Source: Phaeotremella fagi (taxonomy: Eukaryota > Basidiomycota > Tremellomycetes > Tremellales > Phaeotremellaceae). Taken from it: a stretch of 64,000 bases of DNA. The notes below the pieces were generated by a model that was not told the DNA's origin, ran no database searches, and worked only from the letters and a program-made list of their open reading frames with translations. Shown in pieces: positions 34,957-44,446 of this stretch. Each line of letters opens with the position of its first letter. Position 1 is the stretch's first letter. The stretch spans positions 1,426,001-1,490,000 of the forward strand of contig BCHU01000003.1 in the NCBI GenBank assembly GCA_001599715.1, in the 5' to 3' direction. The position numbers and the translations under genes are program-made.

Positions 34957-36205
34957 TCATCCAGACCCTTCACCACCCGCCAATCTAGCTCGAATCTCAG
35001 CTTCCTTCTTCCAATTCTCTTTTTCGAATTTATCAAATTCATCCTTCCTATCTAACCATCTTTCTTGAACGTCAGAGATATCTTTATATATCGAATCGAC
35101 GTTCCCGGAAGCTGTCGAAAATAGTGTATGTAGGTTATCATGTTTGGTGGAATCCTCTGATGAAGGTGGGACGAAGATGTATCCTGTTACTTTATCTAAT
35201 AATCTGAGAAGTTTCATCATTGATGCTTTGTCCTATGACTCCATGTCAGTCCACGAATAGAAGATTGTGATGTGGTTGAGTACCCACCTCAACTGCTAAA
35301 GTCTCAAAACCAACTAAACCAAATTCTTCAACAAGCTCACACATGGCTTTATTCAGTTTCCCAAATTTAGCAGATCGAGGTTCAGAATCAAGAGTGTGTA
35401 GTAGATAGGATAAATCTTGGACTTCAGTGTAGTAATCCAAGTTAAAAGCTAGTTCGTCATGTCAGTTAATGCCTGTTGCATCAGTTCCAGGACTGACTCA
35501 CGCAATTCCCCATATGTAGACAACAAATCCATTTTACTCAACACGTTAACATGAGGCATTTCAAGTTGTAACATAGCTCTCAAAGCCAGAAGGACAACAG
35601 AAATGAATTTCGAAGCCTCAGTGATATAATGAGCATCAGAAAGATGAACAGCAGCAAGCTAAAAAAAAAATTAAATCAACTCGAGTTCCAATCCAATCCC
35701 AAAATACAAGTCAAACTCACTCTGTAATCCATTTTCGTCAATCTCTCAACAATCCTCTTCAAACTATCATGATTGGTCCATAGCTCGACTTGACCAGGAG
35801 TATCAAAAACCACATAACCGTTCCCCCCAGAATCCCTCAACAACTCATCGAGCTTCTCGATCAACCAATCGAAATTCGTTTCCAAATATTCGATACAATA
35901 CAGCATAGCTCCGTTTGGACCTAGACCGAATTCGTCCATCACTTCTTCAAGTGTTATCAGGTCGGTTATAGAAATTGAACATGGATAAGGTGGGTTTTTG
36001 ATTGCGGGATCTAGATTGATGATGTGGACGGGTCGACCTAGGGCGGTAAGGAACTTTGATTAGTTAATTTGTTAACGTTTTGTTTTCTACGCCTAATCAA
36101 ATGTCAACATACCTGATGCATACCATGACAGTATGTGGTCTTCCCAGCTCCAGGTGGACCAGTGACAAGTTGACCGAAAGCACTAGCATGTTGATCTGAA
36201 TTCAT
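34957..36205 (-). CDS. GPN2: GPN-loop GTPase 2
   Basis: GPN-loop GTPase that, with GPN1/GPN3, helps assemble and import RNA polymerase II. The Met at 36205 begins MNSDQHASAFGQLVTGPP, the usual GPN2 start, with the P-loop GPPGAGKTTYC. Splicing gives FLTALGRPVHIINLDPA, followed by MDEFGLGPNGAMLYC (the Gly-Pro-Asn GPN loop), VVFDTPGQVELW (switch II), LLALRAMLQLEMPHVNVLSKMDL (guanine-binding SKMD) and a helical C-terminus ending EIRARLAGGEGSG. Four introns; about 340 residues, a normal length. The reading frame is open upstream of this Met all the way through the neighbouring gene's last exon (to 36498), so the protein may be made as a fusion or from its own start. Confidence 0.93.
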
Positions 36206-39200
36206 TGTCGGTGTATCTACCAAAGGTGGACTGGGGAATTCACCAATGAAACTGACAGCGGCTGAATGTCTAGCGTATCCTTCTTGATTTGGACTGTTGT
36301 GATAATGAGTACCAGGGGTCACAGTTAGAGAAGGACCGAAAGTGGGAGAACGTGGTAAATTTGAGGATGAATTTAAAGGGGTGGAAGGTGTTCCAGTCGC
36401 TGACAATTCAAGTACATGAGATCGGCGTTTATCGGTGTTATCAGGAGTGGCGTTAATCGGTACACCTCTACCACGATTGACTTGGGAGATACGATAATCT
36501 AGAGGTGGGGATGTCAGTGAGAGGATGATTTGCAAGGAATCACAACTCACTATCGTGATCCTCCAATGAAGGAAGTTCATTGCTCTCATGATCAGAATCA
36601 TCAGAATATTCAGAACCTCCCCTACCAACTCTTAAACTAGAGAAAGGAGCGAGTAACCGATTAGGATCGTCCTGATGATGATGACCAATTGAACCAAGAT
36701 AAGATTCCGATTCATGATGATCATCCTGCCCAGAATTAAGTATGACAGGTGTAGAAATCTCAACAGTTGAATCTGAGTTATCACAACTACCTTGGCGTGG
36801 ACGTTCTAAATCATAACCCAGACCTACGGGGTTTGAATTGATATCGAATGTCGTTGGGAAAGTGGTGTTATTGGTCAAACCCGATAATCGGGAACGAGGT
36901 TGTGGTTGGGGGATTGGATTGAAAGATGAAGAAGTATCTCTAGGTGTACGGAAGAACAATCCCTAAATTATCGTTGATCAGTTTCAAGTCAAAAATATTA
37001 ACAACCTGTCATACCTTGAAATCCTTTTCATCCATACTTTGCAACGGCGACGAAGTTTCCGAAGTGTCATCAACTAAATTATGACGTTCAGCGAGTTCAG
37101 ATAACAGCTCCCGTGATCTGTTCCAACCCTCTGTCGCATCCGTATAAACAGAATTTCCAGATACCCCCGAAGCAGCGGACGAAGTGGCGACCAACTCGGG
37201 TCTCTGGAACCCAAGTAAATTAGAATCAGAAATAGGAAGAGTGACTGGAACAGGCAGTGGAGCCTGTGGAACAGGTTTGCGTTGGACTTTATAATCAGCC
37301 GGTGGTGATGAAGGGGTTGGCGACGAAGTTTGAATAAAAGGTTGTGGTTGCGGAGGGATATTGAAACGTGGCGAAGTAAGTGTTGGGATGGAAGCGATTC
37401 CCTCAGCCAATCGATAAGATTGACCTGAAGAATAAAAATCCGAACTGGAACTCCCACTCGCCGTTCTCTGTTGACGAATCTCATCTTCGAGAGCAGCTGA
37501 TTTCCTTCTTGCACCGAATGAATTCAACGAAGTTGTCGAATGCGATTGTGGGATTTGGGTATGTGTTGATGAAGTGGATCGATGGGATTGTGGAGTCGGA
37601 CCAATGGACGGAGCTTGGAAAGCACGTTTGGTGAGTGCACGTTGATGTTGTTTCGCCAACATAGTTCTAGCGTGTGAAGGACTGACGTCTGGAGTGGAAG
37701 TTGATGAAGTTTTGATGGGTGATGAAGCAGCCGCCTTGAGTGGTGATGAACTAGACATGATAGGAGCGGAACGAATGACGCGATGAGGTTCAGGGGAAAT
37801 CGCGATCCCAATCTCAGAAGAGAATGGTACGGAAGGTAGTAAAATTGGAAGTTGGGCGTCAGGAGGAAGTCGAGGTAACGGTTTTGATAAATTCAAACCT
37901 GAAGGTCGACGATGATGTCTCGTAGAATATTCACCAGGTGTTACAGACGAAGAAGCCCTTGGTCGACTTCGAGTCGCAGTTGGAATCGTCGAGTTATTAG
38001 GACCAATCACTACGACGTTACCCGTATCGATGGCAGAGGGTTGTTTGAATTGAAGAGTTCTACTACGATGTGTAGGTTTGGATTTACCGAATTCAACCAA
38101 TAACTCAGGATTACTTCTCGTATGAGAATGGGATCTAGATCTTTCAATCTCAGAACGTCGTCTAGCATGAAACGGATCATCGACGTCAGGATCACCAAGA
38201 TTCAGTTGAGATTTGCTGTTACCTGTCGATTTTTTATTTGTTGTTTTCATGAAATCAAAAGATTTCGTTGGTGGGATATACTGTCTATAATTGATTGGTC
38301 TGATAGGATCCCTATCAAGGAAACTATCGGTCGTACTGGTACTAATCTGATTTTCTGATCTACCAGTAATTCTTGAACCTAAAGAACCAGAACCGGAACG
38401 TAGACGATGACCAACCGAAGATTTAAGTGATGAATTACGTGATAATTCACGTTGATGATCTCTACTTCTAGCTCTAACGTTTCCGATAATAGGTGCACCA
38501 GGTGGAGGAGTTTTATTACCAAAACTTAAACTTCTTCCACGTTTTTTAACCAGTGTAGCCCATTCTTCACGTTCTTTTACTCTCTCCCTTCCCTCCCTTA
38601 TAATACTTCTTTCACCAGGACTACCGGAAGAGAAGGATTTGGATCTTTGCGGACTAGTCGGCGGTGTGATAGTATGAGGTATCAAGGCAGGTCTAGGATA
38701 AACGTATCTATCACACATAGTTGAAGCTTGCCAACGCCGAGCATCGGCTCTGTAAGCGAGTAAATCGTTGATGGGAGCTGAAGAAGTTCTCTGTCGGACG
38801 GTATAAACCAATTGATTATTAGATGAAGCACTGGCCCGTCGAATCTCTCTGTTCATGGGTGAGAACAGCATTTTAGGTGCGTTGAGACCAGTAGGCACTG
38901 AAGACGATGAGGGTATTCGACTACCGGCTGTTTCCGAGAGGATATTGTTGTATGACGAGGAACGAGCAACAAGTCCTGGTCTTTTAGGAACCAGACCAAG
39001 TCTTTGCATACCCGCTGCAGGATTGGTATTGGGAGGTGGTTGCGGGAATCGAAAAGATGTATCTAAATCACCTTGACGTGATGATTCTTCGTACTGTCTT
39101 GCCATGGTACGTTCATCACGAGTTAAACCGGAAGATGAAGTGAAAACGTTGAATATATTGTTTCGTGGTATTTTGTTAGGTAACGGTGAAGAGCCAATAC

Positions 39201-39375
39201 CGCCTTGGGAATAGGTAGAGAAGCGTGATTCCGGGAAAGGGGTATAAGTAGTGGGACGGGCGGTGGGTATAGGTGATTTATAGCTTTGTTATCTTAGCTC
39301 AGAATTTTTTGACGATAAACATGAAACTTACGGTATATACCACTCGTCCGAGCCTTCATCTCTAGTACGTCCCAT
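36206..39375 (-). CDS. Ser/Pro-rich basic protein, in frame with GPN2
   Basis: Exons 39375-39332, 39283-37015, 36962-36551 and 36498-36206 add up to 3,018 bases, 1,006 codons, with no stop before the GPN2 Met. The first exon reads MGRTRDEGSDEWYIP, continuing YKSPIPTARPTTYTPFPESR. The rest is low-complexity, rich in Ser, Arg, Pro and Thr, with many RSxS and SP/TP sites (kinase-type), short ordered blocks such as SLPNGLN-like LSRPLP segments and SELAERHNLVDD, and an acidic patch SEYSDDSDHESNELPSLEDHD. No known domain is visible. If the intron 36499-36550 is retained, translation stops at 36540 and gives a separate protein of about 912 residues. Its start codon overlaps the stop of the upstream gene by 14 bases. 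Function unknown. Confidence 0.75.
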
Positions 39376-40657
39376 TTTCTCGCTTGCCGAACGAGAAAAA
39401 CTTGAGTCTCAAAGGTCTTCGTCTTTCGTCAGAGGGACCCTCACGCGACCAATAGTGTTTCACCCAATAGTGTTTAACGATAGAAAGGCGTAACGCAGCT
39501 TCCTCAGCGAGAAGTTCAGCCTGAGTAAGAGGAGGAGGATCTTGTTTCAAATTAGGATTGAAGTTTGATCGTGGGAAAGATTTGGTTTTACCCAACAAGT
39601 GAGCGAGACTGTCTTGATCACCACCGTCGTCTAGAGGATTGGTAAATCGGACTCTGAGTTTTCTACGGAAAACACGTTGAGATTGAGTGAATAGGAAAGC
39701 TTTTCTGAGAGTGTATTGATTCCAGCGATATTCACCGAAATGTTCGAGATAGTAATCACCAGTTTTCTCTTCGTACTCTGAATCGAACTCTTCAATGAAG
39801 GCTTTACCAGCTAGGAACGACCAATCTTTAACACCGGTTTGGAGAACGTAGGGATAGTAGAACTCGTAATAAGCGAATAGATAAGTGTCGTAGAAGTAAT
39901 CGCACTCGTCGATAGCAGCTTGATAAGTTAGATAGACGTAGTCACTGAATTCCGGTCCTTCTTCGATAGAAGGGAGTTTTTGTTGATAGAAACAGCGGTA
40001 GAGGAAAAACGAACGAAGAGTTTCTTCAGATGGAAGGAAAGCTCGAGAGAATCTTTTACCAAGGGAGACGTGTTGGGTTTTGTTGGTAGTTTCAAAACCA
40101 GCCGAACCGGGAGAAGAAGGTGAGTTGTAGACCGTGAAACGTCCAGAAGAGTTAGATAAAGCTTTGAACGATTCCTTGACTTTCTCTACGAAAGAAAAGA
40201 CCTTGCCTGTAAGAGTCGGGATATGGTCTTGACCAAAAACCTTGAAAGCGTAAGACCAATACCAGATGATATAGACTAAAACCTCCAAACAGAATTGATA
40301 CCAAGTTCTAGCAGGACTGTTGGTTGGGTTGAGATAATCGAGAACGAAGACGAAGAGGAGGAAACAGATCATGTAGCAGTTGTTGAAATTGAAGAAGTGA
40401 ACGAGACGAAGAGCCAATTGAGTCGAGACGAATGTGAAGGTTTGGACGAAAGCGCAGATGGTGATGATGAGAATAACCAGGATGAGCCGGAGGACGAGAC
40501 CAAGGAGGTAGAGGAATTGGTGGATATTACGTTTGATTGGGAGGTAGATTTTATCCAAGTGAGTGTCGGTGGAAGATGGAGTGAGGTGAGTTGTGGAAGT
40601 GGGAGTGGGAGTTGGGAAAGTGGAGGTGGAAGTTTCGGTGGTGGTGAAAGTGGACAT
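39362..40657 (-). CDS. Tyr-rich membrane protein of unknown function
   Basis: Single-exon gene, 431 residues. An N-terminal Ser/Thr/Pro-rich stretch is followed by three hydrophobic segments: FLYLLGLVLRLILVILIITI, NCYMICFLLFVFVLDYL and QFCLEVLVYIIWYWSYAF, so it is probably an integral membrane protein. The C-terminal half is soluble and unusually aromatic: FFLYRCFYQQK, SDYVYLTYQAAIDECDYFYD and FAYYEFYYPYVL. The end is KHYWVKHYWSREGPS followed by a basic tail. I do not recognise the family. The stop codon lies 14 bases inside the next gene on the same strand. Confidence 0.75.
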   Translation of the reverse strand: MSTFTTTETSTSTFPTPTPTSTTHLTPSSTDTHLDKIYLPIKRNIHQFLYLLGLVLRLILVILIITICAFVQTFTFVSTQLALRLVHFFNFNNCYMICFLLFVFVLDYLNPTNSPARTWYQFCLEVLVYIIWYWSYAFKVFGQDHIPTLTGKVFSFVEKVKESFKALSNSSGRFTVYNSPSSPGSAGFETTNKTQHVSLGKRFSRAFLPSEETLRSFFLYRCFYQQKLPSIEEGPEFSDYVYLTYQAAIDECDYFYDTYLFAYYEFYYPYVLQTGVKDWSFLAGKAFIEEFDSEYEEKTGDYYLEHFGEYRWNQYTLRKAFLFTQSQRVFRRKLRVRFTNPLDDGGDQDSLAHLLGKTKSFPRSNFNPNLKQDPPPLTQAELLAEEAALRLSIVKHYWVKHYWSREGPSDERRRPLRLKFFSFGKRENGTY

Positions 40658-42161
40658 TGTGAGATATGAACGAAGGATAGTGATTAAGAGCGGTAAGGAA
40701 CAGACAGCGATAGAAGTGATAATTGTAAGTGTTAAGAAAAGAGCGTCAGTACAATATCTTCAATTCTACATTCAAAGATCCCATCATCCAAAAATCTCCC
40801 TTTTTTCCCAACGACGTCAGGGAACACCCACGCATATTTCGAAAACGACCAACTGAAAATTCAATTCTAGTCCCGGTTATACTTTGGACCATTGGTCTGG
40901 TGGGGGGAAATGGAGGTCTTGCAGACCTGACCAGGGGAACTGTAGAGATTGCTTGTTCCCCCCCTGGCAGAGACTTGGCTGATCCAATTTTCATCATGCC
41001 AACCGTCTTTCTCGTTTCTTTTCTTTTCGGCACGGCGATTTATGGGGAATGAAATTGGAAATGGAGTTGGACTTACGATCCGTTTCAATATAATCTATAC
41101 GTTTATTCTAGCCTGTTATGATGACTGTTCTATATTGATTAGATAGGATATGGTCGTTGACGAGATGATGAAAGTGGAATTGATGGGATGGGATCGTAGT
41201 TGAGAGTGAGAGTGTGGTTGATTAAACTAGTTTAAGTTGTTATATGGGTTGAGTAGAGAGAGGATGGAGGAGTGTTCTAGTATGATATGAACAACGATGA
41301 ATGGTTATGACTATAGTTGTTCTTTGTTCTTTATTCTTTGTTCTCTGTTGGTTGTTCTTTTTTCTAATTTAATTGTTGTTGTATTGTATCGTAAATTTGA
41401 ATTGATGGAATGACGCGTTGGGTTAATTGGGTGTGTGTAGGAGGAGAGGAGAGTGTGTTCTAAACTATGCACGGAGCACAGACCATCAACACCAACACCA
41501 CCTTCCTTTGGATCCTTTGGCTGAAAGATGAAACAAGAGATCAATGCGAGGCAGGGTAGTAACTTGATCTGAGCGATCAGCGGAGTGAATAACCTGATGT
41601 GTGAAATCAGCTATCACTCAATGACATTAATACCAACACCCATACTCACCTGCTTAAAGTATCAGTATTCTTAACAAGGACATATCAAACATCCACATCC
41701 ATCTACATCTATCTGTAGAAATCCACTCGGCCATTACCTTCGAAAAAAAGGAATACTTAAGGTCCAAAGCAATAAACTCTCAGGGGAACGCGTAAGTTAA
41801 CCTAGAAATCCTGATTTCAGGAACCTTCATTCTCGTACATAGGAATTCATTTCACAGTGCATAAAGCCAGTACCAGTCTATCCAAAGTTCTAGATCAGCA
41901 AATTCGTTAGGAGGAGTACCTATACCGTAGCACCTCTCCTGCTCCGTAGCTTCACTACGAAACGTAACACCTTATATTCTGCTTTTATGATTTTTCAAGG
42001 GATGATTATTCATTGTGGCGTTCATTATCCCACAAAGGTTTAGGTATTCGAATCTTTCGATCGACAGAAGGTATGTAAAGTTTAATCAATGCTCCACCAT
42101 GATTACAATTGATTATTTGTGCATGGATGTTATAGCAAACATATATAGTTACGTGTGAAAT
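40658..42161. other. Long intergenic region with hairpins and repeats
   Basis: About 1.5 kb between the Tyr-rich membrane protein and the 3' end of RFT1 on the same strand. On the minus strand a possible 5'UTR intron runs from a GTAAGT at 41076 to a TTTTCAG at 40853. It contains several inverted repeats (see 40887-40967). Further upstream are TTGTTCTTT-type repeats at about 41319-41366. A 77-codon minus-strand frame at 41311-41544 has no family feature. No gene supported. Confidence 0.5.
40887..40967. other. Cluster of inverted repeats
   Basis: Three stems in 81 bases: GACC-ATT-GGTC (40887-40897), AGGTCT-TGC-AGACCT (40914-40928, perfect) and CCAGGGGAAC paired with GTTCCCCCCCTGG (40931-40967, three unpaired Cs). 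A G-run at 40901-40907 can alternatively pair with the C-run at 40958-40964. Confidence 0.7.
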
Positions 42162-43993
42162 CTACTTCCTTCTACCTTTCATAAAATATGGTCTTTCAGT
42201 CATGTACCTAAAAACGTCATCAGTTACCTTTCAGTTACGACCATTTAACTACTTACGCAAAGATCAATACACCCAAACCCAGGATACCACAATATCCTAT
42301 CAACTCTATTCTCTTCAACCAAGATCCCTCCCATCCATTCGTGTTGTATCGATGTCGAATAGCTAAACTACTGCTGATGACGGTTATCGTCGTCATGAAT
42401 TTCGGTAGGATGTTACCAAGGCAGAAGACGCTTTTATTTTGAGTTGATTTGGTTAAGGATCGATCTTCTCCATCTTTATTCGTTGGTGTTTTTCCCTTGA
42501 TTGAGAAATATCTTTTCGCATGTTGAAAAGCGTAGATGATCCTGACTACCATAGACAAACAAGAAGAATAAATCAAAGCCTGTTCTGTAGTAGGTTGACC
42601 TAAAATCCAACAAGACCCAGACCCAGCCCCACCACCAAAACAAATCTCTCGATCCATAAACCCAGTAAAACCATTCACAGGGTTCAAGCTCCAAAGACTA
42701 ACCCCGAAAACCAAAGAACCCACAATCATCCATTTCAACTGACGAGAAATCTCTTTCGGTCCCGCCGTAGCCGAATGAAAAGATTCAAGAATCCCGTTAA
42801 GACTTAGTAAAGGGATGTAAAAACTTAGATATGTTTGGAGGGTTTGGAAGGATGTTGTTTGGGAAAGATAACGTTTTGGGAGGAGGAGTGGGAAGATGAG
42901 TGGTGAGATTGTTGGGAGGAGGGTTGGGAGGAGGAGTAGGAGATGGGTTGAGAGATGGGTCATGAATGTTAAGAGGGATTCTGTTTCTATTGTATTGGAG
43001 GATGACGTGAAATGGAGTAATAGAGTTTCTTCGATTGGTTGGAATATTATCCTGGCGACTAACGAACCTGGAACGGTGTCAGTTGATTTCAGTACTTCGA
43101 GTGGGGACCGACCATAATTCATAGCCACAGCATAACCACCTTGATCTCCCAAAGGTGAGATCCTCCCCACAGCGATCCTATCAGCCTCAGTTAAAAAGTG
43201 TTTAACAAAACTCTGTCGAGTATTAGCCATAGCCAAAGAAAAGATCTTAGGCGGGAAGCGCGGTTGTCTAAAAAATAAAACACTCCTCAAAATAAATCCT
43301 TAATTCAAGCAAAACTTGAACATACCCCTTGACCGTGGATATCCAAAACAAATCACCCAAACTCCTGAATTCCCAGAAATATCTGAAAAACAACCAAAAA
43401 CTACCACCAAGCTGACCCATTGCGAAACCCAACAAAGGCCACTGTGGACAAACCAAAAGTGAAGCCACTGTCAACACCGATCTAAAGATCGCCATTCCAC
43501 CTTCGGCTTGGATCCTGATATTCAATTTTGATGTTGATAGAGCTTTTAGATAGAATGGTTCGATTGATAGTTCGATCAACGATGAGATTATGTATAACGT
43601 TAGAGAGAGATTGAATTTAGGTTGGGATTTCGTTTGAGGGTTGATGGTCAGATAATAGATTGTTGAAATTACCATCGAAACGATTAAACCAGCTTGGAAA
43701 GGCAACACAGCCAAAGCTTTAATCTGTCTCTCATCCCCTTCTTGATGTGTACCATTGGTAACCTCCCTAGTTCTCAACAAAGCATTCCTGATCCCCTCTC
43801 TAGAAAGGAACAATATCGTCGAACACAACAGATCAAATTGGATCGCGGCTGTACCGAAGACCTCTGGGGAGGCTATACGGACTAAGGTTTGGTTTAAGGT
43901 AAAGGTTAGGATTCGGGTTAGGAGTTGGAGGAGGAAGAGGGATTTGGCGGTTGAGAGTGAATTTGAGATGTTGGACATGTTGCTCGGGACCAT
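42162..43993 (-). CDS. RFT1: RFT1, ER lipid-linked oligosaccharide translocation protein
   Basis: ER membrane protein needed to bring Man5GlcNAc2-PP-dolichol to the luminal side, or to use it there, in N-glycosylation. Seen: KSLFLLQLLTRILTFTLNQ, LVRIASPEVFGTAAIQF and LFLSREGIRNALLR, the N-terminal signature of the family, then many membrane segments. Introns lie around 43270-43325 and 43083-43128, and a third at 42208-42256. The third intron's GTAAGT donor contains the first in-frame stop (42253-42255); splicing it out extends the protein as AYMTERPYFMKGRRK to a stop at 42162. The basic KGRRK end resembles ER-retrieval tails. About 590 residues. Confidence 0.92.
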
Positions 43994-44446
43994 GGGTTTG
44001 ACTTGGTTTCTGATTTTTGCTTTTGATTCTGATTATGCTGGGTATCAATTCTTGTACTGATGAATGGGTCGTATGCTCAATGAAGAGGTGGCCTTGTTGT
44101 GTTGATACTACAGTATTGATGAGTTCATGATTATTGTTTTTGTAGGTGTGAGTTGGAAATGTGAAACGTTGTGAAAGACAATTTCTACCACGTGGTATAA
44201 ATGATACACTAAGGTTCAAACTCTAATCTAAGCAACGTCTCCCATACAGTACAATCGTAACACTCAACCAGCAACAACAATCTTACCCACAAAACATACA
44301 TTCCAGGTAAAAGCTCCTATCGAACTGGATCTACCGGAAAAGGTCTCCTCCCGTAATCCTTTCAAAGCTAAGAGACTCTCGTGAAACCAGGTCAACCTCC
44401 ACGTCCCTCAGAACGATAACGTATAACCTACCTAACCACGGCGACA
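43994..44446. promoter_or_regulatory. Divergent promoter region, RFT1 and bestrophin-like gene
   Basis: 453 bases between the two divergent start codons. It contains CACGTGG (about 44191-44197), a CACGTG-core E-box palindrome that could bind bHLH factors. No gene seen. Confidence 0.45.

Noticed and set aside
39408..39444. 37-base intron that would fuse the membrane protein to the downstream gene
   Set aside because: Acceptor is GAG and weak, and the unspliced frame gives a complete protein; kept only as a minor possibility in the findings.
40295..40669. 124-codon plus-strand frame, acidic and Gly/Ser-rich
   Set aside because: It is antisense to the Tyr-rich membrane protein gene and its composition is what complementing the Ser/Thr/Pro-rich N-terminal codons would give. 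No family motif.
41311..41544. 77-codon minus-strand frame in the 1.5-kb spacer
   Set aside because: Low-complexity sequence from TTGTTCTTT repeats with no protein-family features.
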